Of a stretch of 64,000 nucleotides of DNA, positions 33,712 to 42,152 are shown in pieces (position 1 is the stretch's first letter; every line of letters begins with the position of its first letter). The notes under the pieces were generated by a model. The model was given only the letters and a program-made list of their open reading frames with translations. It did not search any database and was not told the DNA's origin. The position numbers were made by a program, and so were the translations under genes. The DNA is from Vibrio sp. FE10 (GTDB taxonomy: Bacteria; Pseudomonadota; Gammaproteobacteria; Enterobacterales; Vibrionaceae), in contig NZ_AP028067.1 in assembly GCF_030297155.1 (NCBI RefSeq), positions 1,798,001-1,862,000 on the forward strand, written 5' to 3'.

Positions 33712-34521
33712 ATGAGTGAATGGCTGTTGTTGATTTTATACTGCGCGATACTTGGCAGTGGTGTAGGTTTTTTAGCTGGGTTATTGGGTATCGGTGGGGG
33801 ACTAATTATTGTCCCGGTACTCAGTAGTATTTTACTGCATTTCGGATCTTTACCAACAGATCAGGTCGTGATCGTTGCAATTGCAACATCATTGGCATCG
33901 ATACTATTCACATCAACATCGTCTGCGATTGCCCATCACAAAAATGGTAACGTGCCATGGAATCTTGCACCATGGATAATGTCGGGTGTTGCTCTAGGCG
34001 CACTGGTCAGTGGTTTTATGGCGGCACTTTTGCCAGAGCAAGTGGTTCGCTTGGTCTTTACCGTGAGTGTTGTGCTCATCGCAATTAAGATGTTCCTAAG
34101 CAGTAAAAGTGACGCCTCTAAAGAACGTAAACTACCCAATAAAGCATTGTTAACCTTTTTTACGACGATCACTGGCGGGTTATCAGCCATGATTGGCATC
34201 GGTGGTGGCGCGTTATTGGTGCCTTTACTGACGTTCTTCTCACTCGATATGAAAAAGGCCATAGGTTGTGCGTCTGCCTGCGGTATTGTCATCGCGTTGT
34301 TTGGGTCGATAGGTTACATAAGCTCAGGTACGGCTCACTTTGCTTTAGAGGAGGGGTTTGCTGGGTTTGTCTATCTACCAGCCTTGTTGGGTATTGTTTG
34401 TACTTCATGGTTCACTGCACCTTTAGGGGCAAAAGCGACCAATTACTTACCCGTTCCAACGATCAAAAAAATCTTCGCGGTATTACTATTAGCCATGGCT
34501 GCCAATATGGCTATTCGTTAA
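33712..34521 (+). CDS. TauE/SafE (TSUP) family sulfite/organosulfur permease
   Basis: A 269-residue inner membrane protein with about eight transmembrane helices and the two TSUP repeats, each opening with the Gly-rich GLLGIGGGLIIVP and MIGIGGGALLVPL motifs. Family members export sulfite, sulfoacetate or related anions. Divergent from the methionine synthase pair, so a sulfur-metabolism link is plausible but not shown. Confidence 0.88.
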   Translation: MSEWLLLILYCAILGSGVGFLAGLLGIGGGLIIVPVLSSILLHFGSLPTDQVVIVAIATSLASILFTSTSSAIAHHKNGNVPWNLAPWIMSGVALGALVSGFMAALLPEQVVRLVFTVSVVLIAIKMFLSSKSDASKERKLPNKALLTFFTTITGGLSAMIGIGGGALLVPLLTFFSLDMKKAIGCASACGIVIALFGSIGYISSGTAHFALEEGFAGFVYLPALLGIVCTSWFTAPLGAKATNYLPVPTIKKIFAVLLLAMAANMAIR

Positions 34522-34583
34522 GAATTAGTGGTCGTTAAAAACTAATGGCCGTTAAGAATTAATGGTGGTTAAAAATAAATTGT
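34516..34583 (+). repeat. 17-bp tandem repeat, four copies, spanning the stop codon
   Basis: Four consecutive 17-bp units of the form CGTTAARAAYTARTGGT begin at 34516, 34533, 34550 and 34567. The first contains the gene's own TAA; the rest repeat stop codons. The following 200 bases to the next gene hold nothing else I recognise. Confidence 0.75.
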
Positions 34584-34786
34584 CTTTACAAATCAATGAA
34601 TGAACGACTCCCGGAAGGTGTTAAGCCTATAGGGTGATACAAGTTCACCCTGTGATATCACAAAATACGTTCGAATCGTTTTTAACGTTTAAGTGGTCGT
34701 GTAATGCTTGAGTTCATAAGCAGCGTCGCTTTCTGTTCGTGGTTCATTGTTCACGGCTGATACGTTAACAATTCAAGGGAAGTCAT

Positions 34787-35293
34787 TTGGATATCATCAA
34801 ACAATTAGAAAAGCTCATGTCGATGGACGAATCCACTTGGCATAAGCACTCTAATCCATGGAGTGTTTATACTCGATTTACTCTTCTGCCATTGATTTCT
34901 CTCGCTTTTTGGTCTAGAGATTGGATCGGAATCTATTCTGTACTGGCAATATTAGCCTCTTTCCTTTGGGTATGGATTAATCCGAGGTTATTCCAAGCTC
35001 CTGACACAACAAACAACTGGGCTTCAATGGGTACGTTTGGCGAGCGTATCTATCTGAATCGTAACGTTGAGCCTATTCCTCTTCATCATGTAAAACCGAT
35101 TCTGGTTCTTCAGTTTTTAACTGGGCTAGGCTTGCCCGTATTTGTATATGGCTTATGGAGTTTAGACTTAACCTTAGTCGTCTTTGGTAACCTATGGATT
35201 GCAGTATTTAAGGCTTGGTTTGTCGATAGAATGGTCTGGCTGTATTTGGATATGAAAGACACCAAACCTGAATATGCGAATTGGTTAAAGTGA
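34787..35293 (+). CDS. DUF6653 family membrane protein
   Basis: A 168-residue protein starting at TTG 34787 (after GGGAAG). It opens with a short amphipathic helix and the conserved STWHKHSNPWSVYTRF, then two hydrophobic pairs (about residues 31-65 and 105-145) and NPRLFxxP-like and WVDRMVWLY-type segments. The DUF6653 assignment is from memory of the NPWSV...TR pattern. Function unknown. Confidence 0.7.
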   Translation: MDIIKQLEKLMSMDESTWHKHSNPWSVYTRFTLLPLISLAFWSRDWIGIYSVLAILASFLWVWINPRLFQAPDTTNNWASMGTFGERIYLNRNVEPIPLHHVKPILVLQFLTGLGLPVFVYGLWSLDLTLVVFGNLWIAVFKAWFVDRMVWLYLDMKDTKPEYANWLK

Positions 35294-35376
35294 TGACAAA
35301 CGAATCGGGTAGATACCTTATGAGGTGAAAGGCTTTATGAGTGCTTTCACCTTGATAACGCCAACTTGAGGGATAC

Positions 35377-35820
35377 TTAAGATTTGGCCTTTTTGGGGCG
35401 GAATTTTCGACCATCCATAATATTCAAAGACATCAGTGTTAGGTTAGTGGCCCCAGCAATAAGTTCTAACGCTTGAACGCCATAAAAGACTGCATCCATC
35501 TCTCCAGAACTCGCCCATTGATTCAAAAAGTAGGCTGCTGGGATCAAAATAAAGATTCCGTTAAACGCAATGATTGGCATACGTTTACTTTTACGTTCAA
35601 CAATTTTTCCTTTTCGGTGCTTAGCCATTGCTGCACCTGTTGCGCCCGTAACTGCAATCGCTGGGACCAGAATGAATAACCCTGGAAATACGATTAGCGA
35701 CTTAACCAGCTGTATCGACTCTGAAGTCCCAGTCAGTTCCACAATCAAGGTTGAAGAAAAGAATGTTGCAACACATAACGTAGCAACCATTGCAGCAAGT
35801 CGGTGGATTATTGGTTTCAT
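35377..35820 (-). CDS. Four-helix membrane protein, divergent from a MarR regulator
   Basis: A 147-residue inner membrane protein with four transmembrane segments (about residues 7-28, 41-62, 80-98, 110-130) separated by a basic loop (KHRKGKIVERKSKR). Start ATG 35820 with GGAAGAG upstream. No family recognised. It shares an 89-bp divergent promoter region with the MarR gene, so it is the likely target of that repressor. Confidence 0.65.
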   Translation of the reverse strand: MKPIIHRLAAMVATLCVATFFSSTLIVELTGTSESIQLVKSLIVFPGLFILVPAIAVTGATGAAMAKHRKGKIVERKSKRMPIIAFNGIFILIPAAYFLNQWASSGEMDAVFYGVQALELIAGATNLTLMSLNIMDGRKFRPKKAKS

Positions 35821-35851
35821 ATTGTTCTCTTCCATTTGTTATTTTGGTAAC

Positions 35852-35897
35852 ATATTGTCAATATTGTTGAGTTTAAATTAATGACAGCATGTTGTCA
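35852..35897. promoter_or_regulatory. Candidate MarR operator in divergent promoter
   Basis: TGACAGCATGTTGTCA at 35882-35897 is a 5-bp-arm palindrome (TGACA/TGTCA). ATATTGTCA at 35852-35860 repeats one arm. The palindrome lies 12 bases before the regulator's GTG start, where a bound MarR dimer would block both promoters. Confidence 0.5.
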
Positions 35898-35909
35898 AAG
35901 TGAGGCGTT

Positions 35910-36350
35910 GTGGATACGAATGGAGAAGTCTTTACTAAGATTGCTTTAGAGATCTTTAAGGTAAGTGGTTTATTGAACAATGAAGGCGATAAAATAACGG
36001 AAGAGTTTGGACTGAGTAGTGCACGATGGAAGGTGATGGGAGCGATTGAAAAATCAACTGACTTAGTCACAGTGTCACAAATTAGCCGTATTATGGGCCA
36101 AAGTAGGCAAGCCACTCAGCGTGTTGTTGACGTCATGGTTAAAGACGAGTTGGTGGCATGGTTAGATAATCCGAATCATAAGAAAGCGAAGCTCGTGGAA
36201 CTCACTGACAAGGGTAAGCAAACCTATAATCTACTCGATAAGAAACAAGCTGTGTGGGCAACTCAAGGTGCCGAAGGAATTAACAGAGATGAGCTAGATA
36301 ATGCTTTAATCGCTTTGAATAAAATGGCCAGGTTTCTTGAAAGAGAATAG
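35910..36350 (+). CDS. MarR family transcriptional regulator
   Basis: A 146-residue winged-helix regulator: SSARWKVMGAIEKS, the HTH VSQISRIMGQSRQATQRVVDVMV, and the wing WLDNPNHKKAKLVELTDKG. Start GTG 35910. Likely autorepressor also controlling the divergent membrane gene; the inducer is unknown. Confidence 0.88.
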   Translation: MDTNGEVFTKIALEIFKVSGLLNNEGDKITEEFGLSSARWKVMGAIEKSTDLVTVSQISRIMGQSRQATQRVVDVMVKDELVAWLDNPNHKKAKLVELTDKGKQTYNLLDKKQAVWATQGAEGINRDELDNALIALNKMARFLERE

Positions 36351-36360
36351 CTTGGTTGAT

Positions 36361-36447
36361 GAACCTGAATTCTATGAGAAATTAGGCTACAAACTTGTGT
36401 CTCCTTCTTGCCAAGGAATGACAAAAAAGTTCAAACCTTGCGTATAA
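36361..36447 (+). pseudogene. GNAT C-terminal remnant
   Basis: An open segment of about 28 codons ending in TAA at 36445-36447 reads DEPEFYEKLGYKLV followed by a short tail, the typical C-terminal motif B of a GNAT. No upstream part exists; it abuts the end of the MarR gene. It is best explained as the scar of a deleted acetyltransferase gene. Confidence 0.6.
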
Positions 36448-36492
36448 TGAACGGATTCTAAAAACTAAAAATTTTACACACTAGGTAAGAAC

Positions 36493-36909
36493 ATGAAGCA
36501 AAATATTGTCCACATTGCATTGGTCGTTAAAGATTACGATGAAGCCATCGATTTCTATGTAAATAAGCTGAATTTTGAACTTATTGAAGACACCTATCAG
36601 GCAGAACAAGACAAACGTTGGGTTGTGGTTGCTCCACTGAATTCTCACGGTGTTACCTTATTGCTTGCAAAGGCTTCTAAGCCAGAACAACATGATTTTA
36701 TTGGTAATCAAGCGGGTGGACGCGTATTTATTTTCTTGAATACCGATGATTTCTGGCGTGATTATGAGCATATGAAATCAATAGGGATTAACTTTGTCCG
36801 AGATCCACAAGAACAAGACTACGGCACCGTTGCTGTATTCGAAGATTTATATGGAAACCTTTGGGACTTACTTCAGTTAAACCCTGACCATCCGATGGCA
36901 AAGAGATAA
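36493..36909 (+). CDS. VOC family protein
   Basis: A 138-residue glyoxalase-fold protein: IVHIALVVKDYDEAIDFYVNKLNFEL, WVVVAPLNSHGVTLLLAKAS, and the closing VFEDLYGNLWDLLQ. Candidate metal ligands are His6 (in VHIAL) and the C-terminal acidic position. Resembles the YurT-like proteins; activity unknown. Confidence 0.83.
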   Translation: MKQNIVHIALVVKDYDEAIDFYVNKLNFELIEDTYQAEQDKRWVVVAPLNSHGVTLLLAKASKPEQHDFIGNQAGGRVFIFLNTDDFWRDYEHMKSIGINFVRDPQEQDYGTVAVFEDLYGNLWDLLQLNPDHPMAKR

Positions 36910-37108
36910 ACGCAACAAGTCGTTAATAAGTCAATTTATGGGGCGTTCTTTACATACGTCCTATAAATTACGCTACAAGACACTAGATAAATACTTCTAG
37001 AAATACGTATAATCTGACACTTAAGGCATGGCACTTAAAGGTTGCCATGTTTGGCCTCTAATAGGCTCGAATATTTGAAGCGGTAATCATATAAAACAAG
37101 GAAGACAG

Positions 37109-37671
37109 GTGGAAATAGTACAAGCAGAAATATCAGATCTAGAAAACTTCTATCAGTATTTAGACGTGCAGCTTTTAGACAATGCTGGCGACGACTCTCC
37201 ACTTTTCCAACCTATTGCTAAACACGACTGTCGTGTTTCAGATTCTCTCAAAGCTAAGTTTAGAAACGGCTTCGAAGTTTCAATCGGTGAATCAGGCTGG
37301 CGAAAGCTTTGGGTCGTTACAGACTCGTTTGGTCATATATTTGGCCACATTGATTTACGCCACAATGTTGGGTGTATAGTTTCCACCGCGTTTGTTTAGG
37401 TATGGGCGTTGATCATAGCGTCAGAAAACAAGGGTTAGGACGTAAGTTGATTGAATTGGCCGTCGAGTTTTGTCGAGATACTCAAGGAATAGATTGGCTC
37501 GACCTCAACGTGCTTTCAGATAACATTCCAGCGAAAAATTTATATTTAAAATGTGGCTTTTCAATCATTGGTGAAATGTCAGATTGCTATCGTATCGATG
37601 GGCAATCGATCTCTGAAATGACGATGACGTTGTGCACAGCAGATCTTCATCACTCACACCCATCTAACTAA
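37109..37671 (+). pseudogene. GNAT acetyltransferase gene broken by a one-base frameshift
   Basis: Frame one runs from GTG 37109 to a stop at 37399 and encodes the N-terminal half ending in FGHIDLRHNVG. Frame two (open from 37372) continues exactly where the family continues, with YSFHRVCLGMGVDHSVRKQG and the CoA loop, to 37671. Restoring one base near 37366-37372 (GGGTG run) fuses them into a GNAT of about 187 residues. It may be a real pseudogene, a phase-variable tract or a sequencing error. Confidence 0.82.
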
Positions 37672-37694
37672 TACTCGATTTAGGAGAATGCTTC

Positions 37695-38276
37695 ATGGAA
37701 GAAATCAATAATGTCCTTCAGTTTATGGTTGAAATTGAAAAGCTAAAATCAGTCCACCGCCAAACGAAACCGGTAGGGCTGGATCGCTATGAAAATTCAG
37801 CTGAGCATAGTTGGCATGTGTGCTTAAGTGCTTTGATGTTGAAAGACTACGCGAATGAGACGATTGATATAACGCGTGTCGTTAAAATGCTCCTGATTCA
37901 TGACCTAGGGGAGATTGACGCGGGAGACACGATTATTTACGCCAGCGAAACGGAAGAAAATAAGTTAAAAGAGCGTAATTGTGTTGAGCTCTTATTCCAA
38001 TCGTTACCCAATGATCTTCGTGATGAGTATTTACAGTTGTGGTTAGAGTTTGAAGAAGGCAAGTCTCCAGAGTCGAAGTTTGCTAAAGCGATTGATAGGG
38101 TGCCTCCCTTATTACATAACATCCACGGTGGCGGTCATAGTTGGAAGAAGCACAATATCTCTAAAGACAAAGTGCTCACTTTTAATGGTGAACGGATATC
38201 CAAGGGCAGTAACACGTTGTGGGATGCACTTGAAGTTCAGCTGGAAGATTCTGCAAAGAAAGGTTTTTTGAAATAG
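37695..38276 (+). CDS. HD domain phosphohydrolase (YfbR/HDDC2-like)
   Basis: A 193-residue metal-dependent hydrolase. Ligands are visible in AEHSWHV, HDLGEIDAGD and the later D in AKAIDRVPP. The family includes 5'-deoxynucleotidases; the GDT and DLGE signature fits that group. Start ATG 37695 after TAGGAG. Confidence 0.87.
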   Translation: MEEINNVLQFMVEIEKLKSVHRQTKPVGLDRYENSAEHSWHVCLSALMLKDYANETIDITRVVKMLLIHDLGEIDAGDTIIYASETEENKLKERNCVELLFQSLPNDLRDEYLQLWLEFEEGKSPESKFAKAIDRVPPLLHNIHGGGHSWKKHNISKDKVLTFNGERISKGSNTLWDALEVQLEDSAKKGFLK

Positions 38277-38369
38277 CGCTTGAGCCACAGTATTACTCCA
38301 ACTTCTCTTAGAGAATAAGCCAAAATATTATCTAACCAGTAACCCGTAACCAGAAAGCATGGAGCATTT

Positions 38370-38843
38370 ATGATAACCGTTGAACGACTCAAGCCGTTGG
38401 ATGTTGAGAGAGTCAAAAACATTCAATTAGCCGATGACCAGATCAAGTTCGCAGGAACCGCAGAGGCGTTTTTATTGAGTGGCAGTGATGAAACGATTCA
38501 TTTGCACGTCATCAAACACAATGACGATGTTGTTGGTTTTTTTAAGTTAGATACTGCGTATGCCGCTGGGTATGATTTTTGTTCTGAACGTGGTTTGGGA
38601 TTAAGAGCATTCGCTGTCGACAAAAATCAGCAGGGCAACGGCATAGGAACGGGTAGTGTGAAGGCGCTATTTCCTTATTTGAAATATAACTACACCGAAT
38701 ACGACTCGATTTACCTGACCGTTAATTGCAAGAATCCAGGGGCAGTCAGTTGTTACAAAAAGGGTGGATTCATGGATACCAATGAAAAGTACTTAGGTGG
38801 TGAAGCTGGTCCGCAACACATAATGAAAGGGCAAATCATATAG
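38370..38843 (+). CDS. GNAT family N-acetyltransferase
   Basis: A 157-residue GNAT with LGLRAFAVDKNQQGNGIGTGSV as the CoA loop and NCKNPGAVSCYKKGGF as motif B. Start ATG 38370 after GGAG. Substrate unknown. Confidence 0.85.
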   Translation: MITVERLKPLDVERVKNIQLADDQIKFAGTAEAFLLSGSDETIHLHVIKHNDDVVGFFKLDTAYAAGYDFCSERGLGLRAFAVDKNQQGNGIGTGSVKALFPYLKYNYTEYDSIYLTVNCKNPGAVSCYKKGGFMDTNEKYLGGEAGPQHIMKGQII

Positions 38844-38996
38844 GTGTTGTTCGTATGTGATGCTCAAACGAAAAAGTCGTTTGTGAAAACTCAATACCCA
38901 CCTATTTTTAATACTGGGAACGAACTAAGCACCAATCGATACGCGAGATACTACTGATAATCGCTCTACTCTTGTTTTAATATTTCATGAGGAACT

Positions 38997-39632
38997 ATGA
39001 ATAGTCAAATATCAAAGGCTTTGAGAGCGAGCGTATGGGCTGTGTTTAGCCACTCTATTATGTTTAGCCATATGGCAATGAGTGAAACTTTGCCCTTAGG
39101 TTATTCTCTGAGTGTTGAGTACCAACCTTATACCGTGACCGGAAATACCGTTGATGAGATTAAGCGCTCCTTTCGTGAGGACAAGCCTCAGCACTTGAAG
39201 GATAGCGGATTCGATGGCCTAACTAATTGGCAATATAAAACCTCTCACAATAGTGAAACCTGCAAGCTGTCTAAATTGGACGTCAGCATCACATATACTT
39301 TGCCTCAAATTCAACGTTCGCAAGCCAATCGAGAAGCGGTGGACGAGTTTAAATTTTATATGGGGCAGCTGTATCGTCATGAAGAAATGCACTGTGCGAT
39401 AGCCGCTAAGCTATTTCAAGAAGTGTATTTGGCCTACAAACAAGGAGAGAGCGGAGACTGTAAACATCAACTCACAATAGTCGAAGGTTTATATGCACGC
39501 CTGCAACAAGAGAGTGATGAGTTTGATTCCTATACCAATCATGGTGCGACGGAATTGGCTGTTTCTCCTTTTGGAGAGGAAGCGTATTACACCCATTGCC
39601 GTATCAAGTTATCCAAGTATCCAAGTAACTAA
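38997..39632 (+). CDS. DUF922 family secreted protein (putative Zn protease-like)
   Basis: A 211-residue protein with a signal-like N-terminus (ASVWAVFSHSIMFSHMAMS) and a DUF922 domain. It carries the metal-binding HEEMHC (HExxH) near residue 131 with a downstream helix. The family is predicted to be secreted zinc peptidases; activity untested. Preceded by GAGGA. Confidence 0.8.
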   Translation: MNSQISKALRASVWAVFSHSIMFSHMAMSETLPLGYSLSVEYQPYTVTGNTVDEIKRSFREDKPQHLKDSGFDGLTNWQYKTSHNSETCKLSKLDVSITYTLPQIQRSQANREAVDEFKFYMGQLYRHEEMHCAIAAKLFQEVYLAYKQGESGDCKHQLTIVEGLYARLQQESDEFDSYTNHGATELAVSPFGEEAYYTHCRIKLSKYPSN

Positions 39633-39650
39633 CTAAGTATCTAAGAATTG
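39603..39650 (+). repeat. Short tandem repeats TATCCAAG/TAACTAAG at a gene end
   Basis: Around the DUF922 stop codon the motif (T)ATCCAAGT or its variant TAACTAAGT occurs four to five times in 48 bases, adding further in-frame and out-of-frame stops. Confidence 0.5.
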
Positions 39651-39787
39651 TATTTAAGTACCTGACAAACATGAAAGAGTGAGTGTAAGGTAAGCTCGAG
39701 TTACGCGCTTCAGTTTTACTTTCTCTAATGTTTATCTTTTGGTAAAACCTAACAATGATTAAAGGCTTTCTGAGCTGGGGTGATGTA

Positions 39788-40417
39788 ATGGAATATGCAG
39801 TAGTTCTCTTTCATGTGACGTTGATTTGGACGCTTGCTGTCGCGACACCGGGGGCAAACGTATTATTAACGATTAATACGGCACTGAATTATGATCGCAA
39901 ACTCGCGATGTTTTCTGCTTTTGGGGTCAGTGCGGCCATACTCTTGTGGGCGTTCTTTGGTGGTTCAGGGTTAGTGATCCTATTCTCCCATTTCCCTAAC
40001 TTGTTTAATCTTATGAAAGTCGTTGGTGGCTGTTACCTAGTGTATTTAGGGCTACGCCAAATCTATGTTAGCCGTAAAACCAAGAAGCTTTCTGAGGTGA
40101 GTGAACAGACGCAGCGTCATTCACCATCGAAGAGGAAGGTGTTTTTGTCGGCGTTCATCACGAGTATTCTTAACCCCAAAACTGGCTTCTTTGTCGTCAG
40201 TCTATTTAGTGTCTCTATGCCTGAAAATATGAGTGCATCGATGATACTGGCAATTATGTTTACGATGTCCTCAATCACGCTGGTTTGGCATTTGTTTTTA
40301 GCGATGGCATTTTCCCATCATTCAGCCAAAAGTGTTTATGCTCGTATTTCTGGTGTTATGGATTACGTGACGGGTGGGTTATTCACGATTTTTGGCATTA
40401 GAGTGATGACATCTTGA
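39788..40417 (+). CDS. LysE family translocator
   Basis: A 209-residue inner membrane exporter of the LysE/RhtB family (amino acid or related efflux) with about six transmembrane helices. It keeps the ATPGANVLLTI motif near the N-terminus, GGCYLVYLGLRQI and the FITSILNPKTGFF block. I use ATG 39788 (GGGGTGATG upstream); ATG 39755 would add 11 residues. Confidence 0.85.
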   Translation: MEYAVVLFHVTLIWTLAVATPGANVLLTINTALNYDRKLAMFSAFGVSAAILLWAFFGGSGLVILFSHFPNLFNLMKVVGGCYLVYLGLRQIYVSRKTKKLSEVSEQTQRHSPSKRKVFLSAFITSILNPKTGFFVVSLFSVSMPENMSASMILAIMFTMSSITLVWHLFLAMAFSHHSAKSVYARISGVMDYVTGGLFTIFGIRVMTS

Positions 40418-40500
40418 TGCAACCTTTGGTTTGTTCTGTATTATCCAAGTAACAGCTCTGAGTTGTATCTAATCTGATATGAAAAAGTAAGTGAGAAAGT

Positions 40501-40899
40501 ATGAGTATCAATGTGAAGTGGGGCGGAGGGTGCCAATTTAGCGTAACAACTGAAGGCGGTTTCAATTTTAACGTCGATGCCACCAGCAAAACGGCGCCGT
40601 GTCCGACTGAGGTTTTACTATCGGCATTAGGTTCATGCAGCGCAACAGACGTGGTGTTAATACTGCAAGAGCAAGGCTTTGAGATAGAGCGTTTAGAAAA
40701 TAATGTCACTCACACATTAACGGACGACGAGCCTCGTTTATATAAATCAGCGAATTTACACTTTGTGGTTCAAGGACATGGCATTTCAGAAGCTGATGTT
40801 GTGAAAGCCGCGAATGAAGCCGTTGCAAAGCATTGCCATGTTTGTTTGATGCTACAACCTAAGATCAAAATGACTTGTTCAGCGGAAGTCGTGGCATAA
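40501..40899 (+). CDS. OsmC family protein
   Basis: A 132-residue OsmC/YhfA-type protein. The two conserved cysteines are in LGSCSATDVV (Cys48-region) and KHCHVCLML. OsmC-type enzymes reduce organic hydroperoxides; the YhfA branch is less certain. TGAGAAAGT upstream of ATG 40501 serves as ribosome site. Confidence 0.87.
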   Translation: MSINVKWGGGCQFSVTTEGGFNFNVDATSKTAPCPTEVLLSALGSCSATDVVLILQEQGFEIERLENNVTHTLTDDEPRLYKSANLHFVVQGHGISEADVVKAANEAVAKHCHVCLMLQPKIKMTCSAEVVA

Positions 40900-41016
40900 A
40901 CCAGCATTTTAGTTAACCTCATATTTCATTAAAGCGAGTTATATCATCTGGTCAAACATGCTGATTTATTTGTTTACCGTATTGACAACGAAACGACGAT
41001 ATATAAAAGTGATCTT

Positions 41017-41127
41017 ATGAAAATGAATTTAGCGCAACTTAACCAACGAATTATCATCATTCCATAGGAATGGTGGGATTGTTGATGTGCTTTATTTATC
41101 GAACCCACCCCGTAAGGTGGGTTTTTT
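41017..41127 (+). promoter_or_regulatory. Candidate ribosome-stalling attenuator with Ile-codon leader peptide
   Basis: A 16-codon frame at 41017-41067 ends R-I-I-I-I-P-stop. Its Ile codons (41055-41063) pair with GGAATGGTG (41067-41075) in a 9-bp stem. Downstream AACCCACC (41102-41109) pairs with GGTGGGTT (41116-41123) before six T residues, a terminator. GGTGGG at 41072-41077 can instead pair with CCCACC at 41104-41109, an antiterminator. TTGACA at 40982 and TATAAA at 41002 are a possible promoter, but with only 14 bases between. The leader's ribosome site is weak. Confidence 0.45.
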
Positions 41128-41168
41128 GTATCTGCCTTATGGGTTTTATCTCAGTAGAAGGAAGTTAT

Positions 41169-41684
41169 ATGAAAAAAATAGCGGTATTTGGTAAGCCTGG
41201 TAGTGGAAAATCTACCGTCAGTAAAGCGCTCGCAGCCGCAACTGGTGTGGATCTTCATCAGTTAGATTCCCTCGTGTATAAGGCGAACGGCGAGTTTGTC
41301 GACAGTGACGTATTCGAACAAGCGCACGAAAGCATACTAAGTTCTGAAAGCTGGATCATTGATGGCTTTGGCCCGCTAGATTCCTTTAACAAGCGTTTAG
41401 ACGCGGCAGATACTTTGGTTTATATCGATCTTCCTTATCCACTTAGCTACTGGTTCGTCACCAAACGTATGTTGAAAGGCTTGTTTGTTAAACCTGAAGG
41501 TTGGCCAGAGGGAAGCTCAGTCATTAAAGGGACAATACAAAGTTATAAGACACTTAAGTTGTGCCCTAGATTTTGGAATGACGACTTTAGAGCACGATTA
41601 GAATTACGTGCTGAAGATAAAAACGTTCACATCATCAAGAGCGTGGCGGAGCTGAACAACTTTGTTCGCCAACACGTTGGTTGA
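41169..41684 (+). CDS. P-loop kinase-like protein (FlaR/DNA topology modulation type)
   Basis: A 171-residue adenylate kinase-like ATPase. Walker A is GKPGSGKST at residues 8-16; the LHQLDSLVY and IIDGFGPLD segments and DLPYPLSYW match proteins annotated as DNA topology modulation protein FlaR. The true substrate is unknown. ATG 41169 follows GAAGGAAG. It lies directly after the attenuator-like leader. Confidence 0.82.
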   Translation: MKKIAVFGKPGSGKSTVSKALAAATGVDLHQLDSLVYKANGEFVDSDVFEQAHESILSSESWIIDGFGPLDSFNKRLDAADTLVYIDLPYPLSYWFVTKRMLKGLFVKPEGWPEGSSVIKGTIQSYKTLKLCPRFWNDDFRARLELRAEDKNVHIIKSVAELNNFVRQHVG

Positions 41685-41813
41685 TGAGAGGCTTTTCATA
41701 CTGGTTTTGAAGGTTTGAATGTAGAAGATTCTATAAAACGATTTCGCTTAAATTCAACTTGTGGCATATTTGCATGCGTTAAATTTCTGTTATCGATAGG
41801 GACTATAGATATT

Positions 41814-42038
41814 ATGTATGGAAGTGAGCAGGCGAGAGCGTTTTGTTGTAATTGCAAAACACTGACACTGCATAAATACACTATGTTCAGTAATCAAGTA
41901 CAGCAAGCGCCTCAAGAAGAAAAAAAACCGGGTTTGTTTCAGAAAATTTTTTCGTCACTCATCTCCAATAACACTACTGGAGACTACAAGTGCACAAAGT
42001 GTGGAACGTACTTACGGACGCCCGATAATCTTGATTAA
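41814..42038 (+). CDS. Small two-CxxC zinc-ribbon protein
   Basis: A 74-residue protein: CCNCKT near residue 11 and CTKCGT near residue 62 frame a variable middle (QQAPQEEKKPGLFQK). A zinc ribbon is likely; no further function visible. The open frame begins at 41715, but ATG 41814 gives a compact protein starting at the first Cys knuckle; the ribosome site is weak either way. Confidence 0.6.
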   Translation: MYGSEQARAFCCNCKTLTLHKYTMFSNQVQQAPQEEKKPGLFQKIFSSLISNNTTGDYKCTKCGTYLRTPDNLD

Positions 42039-42071
42039 CGCTGCATTCTTTAAAGAATCACTCAGGACATA

Positions 42072-42106
42072 AAAAACGGGCAGATCGTAATGATCTGCCC
42101 GTTTTT
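42072..42106. terminator. Strong bidirectional terminator
   Basis: A perfect 15-bp stem (AAAAACGGGCAGATC / GATCTGCCCGTTTTT) with a five-base loop, between the convergent zinc-ribbon and SEC-C genes. Confidence 0.92.
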
Positions 42107-42152
42107 AATTCAATTATCTCAATCACACTGTGAGTAGCGGAATCAGAAACGC

